Counted from the stretch's first letter, positions 8,542 to 18,093 are shown. The stretch: DNA of 64,000 nucleotides from Obesumbacterium proteus (GCF_001586165.1 NZ_CP014608.1:2914001-2978000), one strand, 5' to 3'. Made by a program: numbers and translations. The notes: generated by a model not told the origin, from the letters alone.

Positions 8542-9165
8542 ATGAAAGGATTATTGACTGAAAGGGCTGCCGTTGCGTATGAAGTTTTTTCATCGCTCGG
8601 AGCGGTGACTTTACGCTCGCAGTTTGGGGGATTTGGCGTATGGCTAGATAAAACTATGTTCGGGGTTGTCTCTGATGGGGAGTTATATCTACGTGCGCAT
8701 GATGAACTGAAATCCCGCTTTCTAACGTATGGCATGAAGGCGTTCATTTATACCAAACGAGGGATCCCAGTGCGTTTAAGCTATTACCGCGTTGAACATG
8801 GCATGTGGGATGACCCCGCCTTTTTGCAGCATCTCGCGAATGCCTCATTAGAACAGTCAGTGATGCTTAAACGGTCATTGCGGGCGGCGGAAAGTACGGG
8901 TCTACGATCGCTGCCGAATATTAATAATATGATGGAGCGGCTGTTAGGCAAGATCGGTATTACAAGCCCCGAACAGCTGATTAGCCTAGGTGAAACAGAG
9001 GTCTTTATTCGGCTTAAGAAGATGAATGCCAATCTGCACAACCGCTTGCTCTTCGATTTGGCGGGGGCGGTAAGGAAATGCCATGAAGCCGCGCTCTCAT
9101 ATCAGGTACGAGCCACGTTAGATGAATGGTTGAAACAAAATACCTATCGCTGGCAAAAAAAATAG
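8542..9165 (+). CDS. sxy: Competence regulator Sxy/TfoX
   Basis: 207 residues (E. coli Sxy 209). The N-terminal TfoX domain shows SLGAVTLRSQFGGFGVWLDK and FGVVSDGELYLRAHDELK; the C-terminal TfoX domain shows LPNINNMMERLLGKIGITSP (helix-hairpin-helix-like), then LFDLAGAVRKCHEAALS. Sxy acts with CRP to switch on CRP-S promoters of DNA-uptake genes. It is divergent from sulA, as in E. coli. The ribosome binding site AAGGGAG lies 6-10 bases before ATG 8542. Confidence 0.93.
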   Translation: MKGLLTERAAVAYEVFSSLGAVTLRSQFGGFGVWLDKTMFGVVSDGELYLRAHDELKSRFLTYGMKAFIYTKRGIPVRLSYYRVEHGMWDDPAFLQHLANASLEQSVMLKRSLRAAESTGLRSLPNINNMMERLLGKIGITSPEQLISLGETEVFIRLKKMNANLHNRLLFDLAGAVRKCHEAALSYQVRATLDEWLKQNTYRWQKK

Positions 9166-9184
9166 TGTGGTTTATACGATAACA

Positions 9185-9205
9185 GGGAGCCAAGACAAGG
9201 CTCCC
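9185..9205. terminator. Hairpin between convergent sxy and yccS
   Basis: GGGAGCC (9185-9191), 7-nt loop, GGCTCCC (9199-9205). It lacks a strong T-tract on either side, so it may be a weak terminator. Confidence 0.5.
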
Positions 9206-9249
9206 GTCAGAGTAGTAAAAAGTGTCAGAAAAGAGCGGTTAGGCACAGA

Positions 9250-11385
9250 TTAGGCTGGAATAAGTTCACGCTTAAGCTGCATCAGTTCAGGTAACACGCC
9301 CATCATCAGGCTTATCTGCTGCACTACAAGCTGTTCGGCGTTATCAGACGGAGAGGCATACGCTTCCAGTCGCTGCTTAAGGCTCTGTATAGCCACTTCG
9401 GTACGTTCAGCAATGCTATCGTCATAGTTGAGAGCATCGTCCATATAGCACGCGGCATCATCAAGCATGCTCAGCACTTCACCGTTATCCAATTTTTCCC
9501 GATGTGCACCTAATGCTGAGATATAGCTAAGCAGCGTATGGTTGAGACACAGCAGACGGAAAGCGGACTCTTGCGTTTGAGCATTGTTTTTCGGTTCTGC
9601 GGACATGTTCGAAATTACAGATGCCAGCTCCGCATCGCAGTTATGTGCGTCACGTCGTGCAATTCGATAATCTAACGCGTTGGATTTACCTTGATGATAT
9701 TGCACCAGAATAGCGTCAAGATAGCGGCAGTCAGCGTTAAGGGTCTTTTGCACCACCGCAGGCAATGCGCGGAATTTCCAGTCAGGCCAGATAAAGGTCA
9801 CCGCCGCCCATGCGATAGCACATCCCACCAGCGTGTCGAAAACTCTCGGCCCTGCAACTTCAAAGCCTTCGCCCAAGAGGTTAAAGCACAACAATACCAA
9901 CAGCGTGATGAACATGGTGGCGTGCGCGTATTGCACATTACGAAACGCAAAGAACAGCACGCCGCTTATTACGATCAGCAGCATTTGGCCGTCGAGTGAT
10001 GGCACAAAATAGAGGATCGGTAATCCCAATAACACCCCCGCCAGCGTACCAATGATACGCAGCGCTAATCTTCGCTTGGTGGCGTTGTAGTTAGGCTGGC
10101 AAACGAACAAGCTAGTCAGCAGGATCCAATAGCCGTGATTTAAACCGGTAAATTGAATAAATCCGTAGCCTACGCCTAAGACTATCGACATACGTACCGC
10201 GTGGCGGAAGAGGGCGGATTGCGGCGTGAGATGACGGCTGATCCGAAGCTTCATGTCATTCCAACCGCTGATGCGATCGTCAGACAGAGTATTTTCTTCT
10301 TCCCGTTCGGCAGCCAAAGACTGTTCAGATTCAATATTAGCCAGCTGAGCATCTATCGCTTTGAGATTCAGCAACAGATTAAACAACGACTTCACCAAAA
10401 TATGCTGATGGCCGTGCTGCGTGGCAATGCGTTGCAGCGTTGCTTCTAAATGAGTAAAGACCCGTTCAAAGCGTAAATCATGCTGATATTTCTGCTGAAG
10501 CAGAATGGATTGTGATAGCTGCGAACAGGCGCGTGCTTGCAGCATCAAAAGACGCTGGAAGCGGAACAACACGTCGCTATAGCGGAACATCTCGCTGAGC
10601 TGTTGGTATTGAAAATGTGAAGAGCTGGCACGTTCGTGAATATCTTGCGCGACAAAATAGTAATGCAGGGTACGGCGTGTACCGCGCTGGCCTCGGTCGC
10701 CTTTTAAACGCGTGAGCAAAGACGCTTTAGTCTGGTTCAGCGTGGTAACCAAATTACTGTTAGCCATCGCCACATCAATCAGCGGCTGATTGAAGTTGCC
10801 TTCCTGATCGGGATCGAACAAATTGGATTTTGCATCAAGATAAACGGCCAGTTGACCATAGCTACGCGCTAAAGCCTCTTGCAACGGGCGGATAGGGAAA
10901 ATCAGATGACCCAGCAGCGTTAAGACGTTGTACCACACCGCACCAACCACCAAGAGCAACGGCTGCTGATACCAAATGTGATACATCGAGGTACCCAGCA
11001 TGGTGTAAATCGCGATCAGCAGCGCGCCGAATGCGATAGTCGCATAGCGTTGCCCTAACGCTCCCAGCAAAATAAACCCGATGGTGGACGCCATCAAACC
11101 GATGGCAAAGAACCACGGATAAGGGAATAAAATTTCAATCGAAGCGGATGCAACGAAAAAGCAGGTTAAGGTAATGGCTAAATTACGCAGCCGCCCAACC
11201 AGTCGATCATCAAGATCGGCTAAGGCCGCAGCCACAACGCCAAGCGTTAGTGGGATTGTTAACCGCGGCTCACCGATAAACCACGGAAACCCTGCCGCTC
11301 CAGCCAGCGCAATAAAAATACGAAAGTTATAAAGCAGGGCGCTGCTGTACGCATAACGCCTTAAACCAGGTGCAAAAGAGAGCAC
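9250..11385 (-). CDS. yccS: FUSC-family inner membrane protein YccS
   Basis: 711 residues (E. coli YccS 717). Two blocks of about five to six transmembrane helices (residues about 20-150 and 395-515) are each followed by a cytoplasmic helical region: the YccS/FusC family layout. Conserved stretches include LTIPLTLGVVAAALADLDDR, RGDRGQRGTRRTLHYYFVAQ and HGYWILLTSLFVCQPNYNAT. The role is not established; relatives (AaeB, fusaric-acid resistance proteins) export aromatic acids. It lies 11 bp after yccF on the same strand, so the two form a yccF-yccS operon as in E. coli. Confidence 0.92.
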   Translation of the reverse strand: MLSFAPGLRRYAYSSALLYNFRIFIALAGAAGFPWFIGEPRLTIPLTLGVVAAALADLDDRLVGRLRNLAITLTCFFVASASIEILFPYPWFFAIGLMASTIGFILLGALGQRYATIAFGALLIAIYTMLGTSMYHIWYQQPLLLVVGAVWYNVLTLLGHLIFPIRPLQEALARSYGQLAVYLDAKSNLFDPDQEGNFNQPLIDVAMANSNLVTTLNQTKASLLTRLKGDRGQRGTRRTLHYYFVAQDIHERASSSHFQYQQLSEMFRYSDVLFRFQRLLMLQARACSQLSQSILLQQKYQHDLRFERVFTHLEATLQRIATQHGHQHILVKSLFNLLLNLKAIDAQLANIESEQSLAAEREEENTLSDDRISGWNDMKLRISRHLTPQSALFRHAVRMSIVLGVGYGFIQFTGLNHGYWILLTSLFVCQPNYNATKRRLALRIIGTLAGVLLGLPILYFVPSLDGQMLLIVISGVLFFAFRNVQYAHATMFITLLVLLCFNLLGEGFEVAGPRVFDTLVGCAIAWAAVTFIWPDWKFRALPAVVQKTLNADCRYLDAILVQYHQGKSNALDYRIARRDAHNCDAELASVISNMSAEPKNNAQTQESAFRLLCLNHTLLSYISALGAHREKLDNGEVLSMLDDAACYMDDALNYDDSIAERTEVAIQSLKQRLEAYASPSDNAEQLVVQQISLMMGVLPELMQLKRELIPA

Positions 11386-11396
11386 GTTGTGACCCT

Positions 11397-11843
11397 TTAT
11401 TTAAAACGACGACTCGCATTGGCGATACGCATCTGCTGCGCGACTTCAACGGGCACGACACGGCGACCCACTGGCCATAATGCAATAGCAGCAATTTTAA
11501 AGTTGGCAATGCCAACTGGAATTCCAATGATAGTGACGCACTGCACGATACCCGCGGCAATATGCGACAAGCACAGCCACCAGCCGAAGAGAATAAACCA
11601 GACAATATTCAGCAAGGTTCCACCGGTAGAAAGCAGCGCGTTTTTGCGGTCTGGATATAAGTCATCCACATGAACGGCTTCATTACCAAACGGCAGCAGA
11701 GAAAGTTTGGTGATTTCCCAGCATGAGCGGGTTAAGGGCAGCGTGAAAATTAAAACAACGCTGACTGCCGTTGCTAATAACCACCCCAAAGTCGTGAAAA
11801 AACCACCCAGAACAAAATTAAGAATATTAAGTACAGTTCTCAT
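11397..11843 (-). CDS. yccF: YccF domain inner membrane protein
   Basis: 148 residues, equal to E. coli YccF. Hydrophobic helices at about residues 5-35, 65-90 and 90-115; the DUF307/YccF motifs ITKLSLLPFGNEAV, SHIAAGIVQCVTIIGIPVG and FKIAAIALWPVGRRVV are all present. The function is unknown. First gene of the yccF-yccS pair, divergent from helD. Confidence 0.92.
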   Translation of the reverse strand: MRTVLNILNFVLGGFFTTLGWLLATAVSVVLIFTLPLTRSCWEITKLSLLPFGNEAVHVDDLYPDRKNALLSTGGTLLNIVWFILFGWWLCLSHIAAGIVQCVTIIGIPVGIANFKIAAIALWPVGRRVVPVEVAQQMRIANASRRFK

Positions 11844-12053
11844 AGATCTTTACCTAAATAGCATTATTAACAATACACATTTTACCGCGCAGTTTACCTT
11901 GTTTTGGCTTTCTCTGATATTCATCTGCTATACCCACAGCGTAAAAGAGGGAAAATTCATAAAGATAAGTCCCATAACGCAGGTTCTAGGTATGTTACTG
12001 GAACACAGGTAAACTATAGTGATACTGAAGAACGAAAATACAGTGGCGAAACA

Positions 12054-14109
12054 ATGGAACTGAGAGCAACCAAAATGGGCCAACATCTGGCTCAGCATCC
12101 TTATAACCGTGTCAGATTGCTGAATGCGGGCGTTGAGGTGAGCGGCGATCGCCATGAGTACCTTATTCCGTTTAACCAGTTGGTCGCTATTCATTGCAAA
12201 CGAGGCATTGTGTGGGGCGAACTCGAGTTTGAACTGCCTGAAGCCAAAGTGGTGCGTTTGCACGGCACCGACTGGCAAGAGACGCAGCGTTTTTATCACC
12301 ACCTACAGCAAAGCTGGCAGGCGTGGAGCGATGAAATGGCGCAAATCAGCGCCGACGTGCTTTCTGCACAGGTCACCGAGCTGGAACAGCTTAATCAGCA
12401 AGACCGCTGGCTCAAGCGCAGCGAACTCACTGATATTTGCACCATGATTAAGGGCTGTTTCGAAGCCATCCCTTTGCCGCAGCAGCGCCTTGAAGAGTTT
12501 GATAGCTGTCGTGAACGCTACCGCTATTGCCTTAAGTGGCTGAACTACGGTCTAAAAATGGTTGATGAACGTAATCAGCAATGGACCACGCGCATGCTGT
12601 CAGAGCACGCCGAGTTCTTTGAGCAGGTAGAAAGCCAGCCGTTGAATTCTTCTCAGGCTCAGGCCGTGGTGAACGGTGAAAACGGCGTTCTGGTGCTCGC
12701 TGGCGCCGGTAGCGGAAAAACATCCGTGCTGGTGGCGCGCGCCGGATGGCTATTGCTGCGCAAAGAAGCCATGCCAGAACAGATCCTGCTGCTCGCCTTT
12801 GGGCGTAAAGCCGCAGAGGAGATGAACGATCGTATCAAAGAGCGGTTGCATACGGCAGATATTCAGGCCAAAACCTTCCATGCGTTAGCGCTGCAAATTA
12901 TCAATCACAGCGGCAAGAAAACGATCAATATCAGTAAGCTTGAAGGCGATGCTCAGGCTCGGCAAAAGCTGTTGGTGAAAACGTGGCAGCAAGAGTGTGC
13001 GGCGAAAAAAGCGCAGGCTAAGGGCTGGCGCCAATGGTTAACCGAAGATCTGGATTGGCGGGTCGAAGAGGAAAACTACTGGCAAGACAAAAAAGCTCGC
13101 GATGCGCTTAGCCCTTAAACTGGAACGTTGGGTAGGGCTAATGCGTGAGCATGGCGGCTCGCAGGCTCAGATGATTGAAGATGCGCCGGAAGAGATTCGT
13201 GATTTATTCCAAAAGCGCATTCGCCTAATGGCTCCGTTGCTCAAAGCTTGGAAAGCGGCACTAAAAGAGGAAGGTGCAGTAGATTTCCCTGGGCTGATAC
13301 AGCAGGCGATCGCCGTGCTGGATAAAGGGCGATTTATTAGCCCGTGGAAGCACATTCTGGTCGATGAGTTTCAGGATATCTCGCCGCAGCGTGCGAAGCT
13401 GCTTGAGGCACTGCGTAAGCAAAACTCACGCACAAACCTGTTTGCCGTCGGAGATGATTGGCAGGCTATCTATCGTTTCAGCGGCGCAGAACTTACGCTT
13501 ACCACCGCGTTTACCCAGCATTTTGGCGACAGCGATCGGCGCGAGCTTGATACCACGTATCGCTTTAACCGCAGGCTTGGCGAGATCGCCAACGGTTTTA
13601 TCCAGCAAAACCCCCACCAGCTACGTAAAGCGCTAAATAGCCTGTCTGAAGGGCCGAAGAAAGCGGTGACGATCCTGCCGCAAGAACGATTGGAAGATTT
13701 GCTAAACAAGCTCAGCGGCTACGTAAAACCTGAAGAGCGCATCCTGATTCTGGCGCGTTACCGCTACCTTAAACCGGATGTTTTAGATAAAGCCGCCACT
13801 CGTTGGCCTAAACTCAACATTGAATTCACGACTATTCACGCCAGCAAAGGACAGCAGGCTGACTATGTGATTATTTTAGGCTTACAAGAGGGCAAAGATG
13901 GCTTCCCAGCCACCACGGGGGAATCGGTTATCGAACAGGTTCTATTGCCACAGAGCGAAGACTTCCCAGACGCTGAGGAACGCAGGCTGCTTTATGTCGC
14001 GCTAACGCGAGCGCGCCATCAGGTATGGTTGATGCAGGATGTCGATAAACCGTCGGTGTTTGTTGACCAGCTCAAACGACTGGGCGCAGCGGTACAGCGC
14101 AAGCCATAA
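12054..14109 (+). pseudogene. helD: DNA helicase IV (HelD), interrupted by a +1 frameshift
   Basis: UvrD/Rep-type SF1A helicase in two frames: residues 1-355 (12054-13118) and the remainder (13102-14109). The first half has LIPFNQLVAIHCKRGIVWGE and Walker A LAGAGSGKTS; the second has DEFQDISPQR, VGDDWQAIYRFSGA, TIHASKGQQADYVI and ALTRARH. The span of 2056 nt is exactly 685 codons plus one base; E. coli HelD is 684 residues plus stop. Removing one A from the A6 run at 13089-13094 restores an in-frame join WQDKKLAMRLALKLERW that aligns without gaps to E. coli. HelD unwinds DNA 3'-5' in recombination repair. The break is either a real mutation or a sequencing error in a homopolymer. The ATG at 12054 begins MELRATKMGQHLAQHPYNR, as in E. 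coli. Confidence 0.9.
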
Positions 14110-14136
14110 AAAATGGGGACTTCAGTCCCCATTTTT
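14109..14136. terminator. Bidirectional terminator between helD and mgsA
   Basis: AAAAATGGGGAC (14109-14120), loop TTCA, complement GTCCCCATTTTT (14125-14136). It starts at the last base of the helD stop. Confidence 0.92.
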
Positions 14137-14152
14137 GCCTCTTTTCCCAGAT

Positions 14153-14611
14153 TTACTTCAAACGCTCAGCTAAGTAGCGCTGATAGTCGGGGATCGCGAT
14201 CTCGACTTCTTCTTTGAACATCGGAGAACTAATCAGGAAATCGGCCGTAGAACGGTTATTAGCGACGGGAATATTCCAAACCGTCGCCAAGCGCAGCAAC
14301 GCTTTGACGTCGGGATCGTGCGGAACCGCATTGAGAGGATCCCAGAAGAAAATCAGCATATCGATTTTTCCTTCTGAAATCAGAGAACCCACCTGCTGAT
14401 CGCCGCCCATTGGGCCACTTAGCATGCTGTTCACAGGGATGCCGGTTGCACGCTGGATAAGATTACCCGTGGTGCCGGTAGCAGAAAGCTGATGCTCAGC
14501 CAGCTGATCGCGGTTCGCCTGCACCCAGCTCAGCAGCGCCTGTTTGCAGTGATCGTGAGCAACAAGCGCGATGTGTTTTTTCTTAGCAATAGTGCGAGTG
14601 GTGAGTTCCAT
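14153..14611 (-). CDS. mgsA: Methylglyoxal synthase
   Basis: 152 residues, identical in length to E. coli MgsA. Phosphate- and substrate-binding segments are intact: HIALVAHDHCKQ, ATGTTGNLIQRATG, SGPMGGDQQVGSLISEGKID and FFWDPLNAVPHDPDVKAL, the last with the catalytic Asp region. It converts dihydroxyacetone phosphate to methylglyoxal plus phosphate, a bypass of lower glycolysis. ATG 14611 (MELTTRT) is chosen over TTG 14629 because AAAGG lies 8 bases upstream and the family starts here. Confidence 0.96.
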   Translation of the reverse strand: MELTTRTIAKKKHIALVAHDHCKQALLSWVQANRDQLAEHQLSATGTTGNLIQRATGIPVNSMLSGPMGGDQQVGSLISEGKIDMLIFFWDPLNAVPHDPDVKALLRLATVWNIPVANNRSTADFLISSPMFKEEVEIAIPDYQRYLAERLK

Positions 14612-14715
14612 GTCTAGACCTTTAGCCAATCATATGAATTCACACACAATACAATAAGGTTGCTGACCATAATCAGACTAGACGCAAAAAAATAGGCTGC
14701 CTGATGATTAATTCA

Positions 14716-15225
14716 TCATTTTTGTGTTTTTTTAACCAATGCAGGCAGAGCGGCTGAGGCGTCGGAGAGGTTATAGCGCTCCATCGCCTGTTCATAGTTT
14801 GCTAACAGCGGCTGGCTGATATGCAAAACATCAGATTTGTATTCCACCGGATTACCCCGGTTATTCAACAAATCGAAGCTGAGGCTTTTCTCAAACGCGC
14901 GAACGTCATGCTCGTTAAGCAGCTTGGGAATTTTGATGCTGATTGAGGTGTAGTCTCGTACATCAAATACCACCACTAAAGGTACCGAGGTAAACATTTG
15001 CTGGTGCTGGCCCGCAGGAGGAACCATTTTCTCGACGCGGAACAATATTTGATGAACACCGCCGTTGAGCTCTAGGCTATCGGCGCTTTTAAATAGGGCA
15101 CTCGGCAACGGCTGACCATCGACGGCCAGAAGTTCGACTTCTGAGCTAAACTTTAAGGTAGTAGCAAAAACGGACTGGCTGAGCAAAAATAGCAACGCAC
15201 CTGTCTGTAAAACGCGATATCTCAT
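14716..15225 (-). CDS. csgI: DUF2057 family periplasmic protein (CsgI/YccT-like), short form
   Basis: 169 residues with a signal peptide (MRYRVLQTGALLFLLSQSVFA) and the DUF2057 pattern: LKFSSEVELLAVDGQPL, SADSLELNGGVHQILFRVEK and PPLVVVF-like PLVVVFDVRDY. E. coli YccT (220 residues) was reported to inhibit curli subunit polymerisation. This copy ends about 50 residues earlier, and the 104 bp to mgsA leave no room for the missing tail, so the short form is natural rather than a visible frameshift. ATG 15225 has GAGGG before it; the frame extends upstream to 15258 without support. The curli role is borrowed from E. coli and may not hold here. Confidence 0.8.
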   Translation of the reverse strand: MRYRVLQTGALLFLLSQSVFATTLKFSSEVELLAVDGQPLPSALFKSADSLELNGGVHQILFRVEKMVPPAGQHQQMFTSVPLVVVFDVRDYTSISIKIPKLLNEHDVRAFEKSLSFDLLNNRGNPVEYKSDVLHISQPLLANYEQAMERYNLSDASAALPALVKKTQK

Positions 15226-15426
15226 GAAACCCTCAACTATAGACTGTGCGAAGGACATTGTTCAGTAGCCAGCATGGTGTGTCAAAGTATTTTGTTATTA
15301 ATACTTACTTACATGTTAGCCGATGAATATCAAATATACCCACAACCACGACTCACTTAGGCTAAGCAAAGTGATAAGAATGAACCGTTTCGCGCACTCT
15401 TTGTATTTGCCACTTATGGAGCCAGC

Positions 15427-15843
15427 ATGACCGAACAACAGATTAAATCCATTCTGCAACAGGTAAAGCACATAGCGTTAGTCGGTGCGAGCGATAAGCC
15501 ACATCGCGCAAGTTATGGGGTGATGGCCTATCTGCTTGAACAAGGCTATCAAGTCACGCCCGTCAGCCCTAAATTGGCAGGGCAAGACCTGCTAGGCCAA
15601 AAAGTGTATGCCACCTTGGCTGAAATTCCGCACCCAATTGATATGGTTGATGTATTTAGAAATTCAGAGGCGGCTTACGGCGTAGCGGAGGAGGCTATTG
15701 CGGTTAACGCGAAGGTGCTGTGGCTCCAGCTTGGCGTCATCAATGAACAGGCTGAAAAACTGGCAACAGAGGCCGGATTACAGGTTGTGATGGATCGCTG
15801 CCCTAAAATTGATATCCCGCGCTTTGGATTAGAAAAGGCGTAA
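15427..15843 (+). CDS. yccU: CoA-binding protein YccU
   Basis: 138 residues (E. coli 137). A single CoA_binding Rossmann domain: VKHIALVGASDKPHRASYGV (phosphate loop), GYQVTPVSPKLAGQ, PIDMVDVFRNSEA and a C-terminal VVMDRCPKIDIPRF with the conserved Cys-Pro-Lys. The physiological role is not known. Stand-alone gene, convergent with hspQ; a long hairpin element separates them. Confidence 0.92.
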   Translation: MTEQQIKSILQQVKHIALVGASDKPHRASYGVMAYLLEQGYQVTPVSPKLAGQDLLGQKVYATLAEIPHPIDMVDVFRNSEAAYGVAEEAIAVNAKVLWLQLGVINEQAEKLATEAGLQVVMDRCPKIDIPRFGLEKA

Positions 15844-15854
15844 AACATAGACAA

Positions 15855-16013
15855 AAAAGCCCAGAATACTGTAACAGCGTTTACTTCAGCTCGATTTTAG
15901 GGGGAGCACACCGATGGGGTCGTAGCGGCGTAAGCCGCCGTAGCGCCCCGCGGTGTGGTAGACCCGTGTATCTCGAGCTTTTAATGAACGATGTTATAGA
16001 ATTCTGGGCTTTT
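15855..16013. repeat. 159-bp long imperfect inverted-repeat element between yccU and hspQ
   Basis: Outer arms of 40-41 bp (15855-15894 and 15973-16013) begin with 13 identical base pairs (AAAAGCCCAGAAT) and remain largely complementary, including AGCTCGA/TCGAGCT at the inner end. The inner part continues with CACACCG/CGGTGTG and a GC-rich apex around GTAGCGGCGTAAGCCGCCGT (15922-15941). The whole element can fold into one long hairpin. It is not ERIC by sequence. It could act as a bidirectional terminator or be a mobile intergenic repeat (MITE/BIME-like). No second copy is in this window. Confidence 0.7.
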
Positions 16014-16033
16014 AAATAAAAGAATTCAGAACG

Positions 16034-16354
16034 TTAGTTTCTCAGCCGTGGTGCCTGCAACTGGTGGCGGATTGATTCGGCCAAATCATCCATAGAAGGC
16101 TGTTCAGGATGGGCATCGCTGTTTTCACCATCAAGCTGCGCTTCAGCCAAATAGGTATGCACCGCTTCACCATCATCATTCTCCATCACAACGTGATACC
16201 ACGGCATATGACGCAAATGTTCATTTGCGGCTAGCTCGTCGGCGTCGGGTGCGACTTCGAGTGAATATTCAGGGTCAATATCTACCACCACGCCCAATGA
16301 GCCTAACAGTTTGTGGCGTACCTGCTGTCCGATGCCAAATTTGCTGGTAATCAT
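16034..16354 (-). CDS. hspQ: Heat shock protein HspQ
   Basis: 106 residues (E. coli 105). Starts MITSKFGIGQQVRHKLLGSL and contains VVDIDPEYSLEVAPD, MPWYHVVMENDDGEAVHTYL and HPEQPSMDDLAESIRHQLQA, the full HspQ/YccV pattern. HspQ is a hemimethylated-DNA-binding/Clp-protease specificity factor in E. coli. The strong ribosome binding site AGGAGGT fixes ATG 16354, against a longer frame to 16408. Confidence 0.95.
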   Translation of the reverse strand: MITSKFGIGQQVRHKLLGSLGVVVDIDPEYSLEVAPDADELAANEHLRHMPWYHVVMENDDGEAVHTYLAEAQLDGENSDAHPEQPSMDDLAESIRHQLQAPRLRN

Positions 16355-16512
16355 AATGACCTCCTGAGAAACCGTTGCTCTTTCCCCTGTTATTGCGGGT
16401 CGCACCAACAGGGTTTACCTATAAATATGTGGGCGGAGACGAACGTTTCAACCTTATCCATGGTATTTGCCACTGCCTGAAACCGTTCATGGCAGCGACA
16501 ATCGCTTTTTGA

Positions 16513-17706
16513 TTAACCGACTACACGACAAGCAAAGCCTTTCAGATACAGACCTTCAGGGTAAGACGCGATAACCGGATGGTCGGCTGCCTGACGGTAC
16601 TGCTCTATAAATTGTACATCACGTCCAGCATCTATGGCGGCATCGGCTAAAATTTTCTGGAACAATTCTATTGGCATGAGTCCTGAACAAGAGAAGCTCA
16701 GCAAGATGCCGCCGCTGTTCAGCAAGTTCATCGCCAACATATTGATATCTTTATAGCCACGGCATGCGCCCGCCAGCTGACTTTTGTTTTCGACAAACTT
16801 CGGCGGGTCCATGATGATAAGGTCAAATTTACGGCCTTCATCGCGGTATTTGCGCAGCAGTTGGAAAACGTCGTCACGGACGAACTCAGCCATACTCAAA
16901 TCTAGCTGGTTGAGCTCGACGTTTTGGCGCGCCACGTCTAATGCCGCCTGTGAAGTATCTACGCTGATCACGTGCTCACAGCCGCCCATTAGTGCAGATA
17001 CTGCGAATGCGCCGGTGTAAGAGAAACAGTTCAGCACTTTGGCGTTGGCTGAAAAACGACGCGCCGCGAGTCGGCTATCGCGCTGATCGAGGTAAAAGCC
17101 AGTTTTATGGCCTTCTTTAATATCAACCAAAATCTGCATGCCGTGTTCACGGATAGGCAGTAAGGCTGGTGGTTCATCGCCCAGCACTAAACCTTGTGCC
17201 AGCGGTAAACCTTCTTTTTTACGCACCGCAACGTCTGAACGATCGTAGATAGAACACTCTGGATAGCAATGCTGCAGCGCGGCTAACAGATTAGCACGCT
17301 GGTATTCTGCGCCTGCTGAAAGCAATTGCAGGACGATGAAATTTTGGAATCGGTCGATGGTAATGCCCGGCATGCCATCAGACTCACCGGCGATCAGACG
17401 ATAACCTGTTAAATCATCGCGCTCGGCCAGCCATGTGCGCCATTGCTGAGCGGTTTGCAGGCGATTGATGAAAAAGTCACGATCCACGGCTTCCTGCTGA
17501 TCAAATGTCCAAACACGCGCACGGATTTGAGACTGAGGTGAAAAAGCGGCGCGGGCCAGCCATTTTCCCTGAAAATCGCAAACGTCGATGGTTTCACCTG
17601 AAGCAGCATTACCCTCAACGCGGGTCACTGCACCGGAGAATACCCATGGATGGCGGCGGAGTAAGGACTTTTCGCGTCCTTTGGCAAGAAATAAACGTGC
17701 GGTCAT
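16513..17706 (-). CDS. rlmI: 23S rRNA (cytosine-1962-C5)-methyltransferase RlmI
   Basis: 397 residues (E. coli 396). N-terminal PUA domain (about residues 1-75; HPWVFSGAVTRVEG), then a central EEHEE subdomain and a Rossmann SAM-binding domain: KVLNCFSYTGAFAVSALMGG (motif I), HVISVDTSQAALDVARQN and FDLIIMDPPKFVENKSQLAG (motif IV). FSCSGLMP contains a family-typical Cys. It methylates C1962 of 23S rRNA with S-adenosylmethionine. Divergent from acyP, as in E. coli. Confidence 0.95.
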   Translation of the reverse strand: MTARLFLAKGREKSLLRRHPWVFSGAVTRVEGNAASGETIDVCDFQGKWLARAAFSPQSQIRARVWTFDQQEAVDRDFFINRLQTAQQWRTWLAERDDLTGYRLIAGESDGMPGITIDRFQNFIVLQLLSAGAEYQRANLLAALQHCYPECSIYDRSDVAVRKKEGLPLAQGLVLGDEPPALLPIREHGMQILVDIKEGHKTGFYLDQRDSRLAARRFSANAKVLNCFSYTGAFAVSALMGGCEHVISVDTSQAALDVARQNVELNQLDLSMAEFVRDDVFQLLRKYRDEGRKFDLIIMDPPKFVENKSQLAGACRGYKDINMLAMNLLNSGGILLSFSCSGLMPIELFQKILADAAIDAGRDVQFIEQYRQAADHPVIASYPEGLYLKGFACRVVG

Positions 17707-17814
17707 GTTAGTTTTCTATGATCAATGATGAATCAGACAAATAAGGTGCGACATTGTCCGGTTATGGGACAAGAAAAGCAAATACCCAAATCATTCGGAG
17801 CTTAGGGAGGCAAT

Positions 17815-18093
17815 ATGTCAAAAGTCAGTATGGCGGCGTATGTCGCAGGCAGCGTGCAGGGCGTGGGCTTTCGCTATAACACGCAGCGTCAGGCACGGGC
17901 GCTCAATCTCACTGGTTACGCCTACAACATGAATGATGGACGAGTGGAAGTGGTGGTAGAAGGTGAGGCTGACGCGGTAGAGCAGCTGATTGAGTGGATA
18001 AAGCAGGGCGGTCCACGCGGTGCCCGAGTCGATCAGGTACTCACAGAACCGCGTCCGCTACAGAATTTCAGCCAGTTTAAAATCAAATACTGA
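17815..18093 (+). CDS. acyP: Acylphosphatase
   Basis: 92 residues (standard). The acylphosphatase signature GSVQGVGFRYNTQRQA carries the catalytic Arg, and GYAYNMNDGRVEVVVEG carries the catalytic Asn. It hydrolyses acyl phosphates such as acetyl and carbamoyl phosphate in the cytoplasm. The GGGAGG ribosome binding site is 6 bases before the ATG. The stop codon abuts the tusE stop (18094) with no spacer, so the two convergent genes meet tail to tail. Confidence 0.95.
   Translation: MSKVSMAAYVAGSVQGVGFRYNTQRQARALNLTGYAYNMNDGRVEVVVEGEADAVEQLIEWIKQGGPRGARVDQVLTEPRPLQNFSQFKIKY

Noticed and set aside
11904..14109. Two separate helicase genes instead of one broken helD
   Set aside because: The halves are complementary parts of one 684-residue protein, and a one-base correction joins them exactly.
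15855..16013. ERIC element
   Set aside because: Length and hairpin form are similar, but the arms and core do not match the ERIC consensus as I know it.
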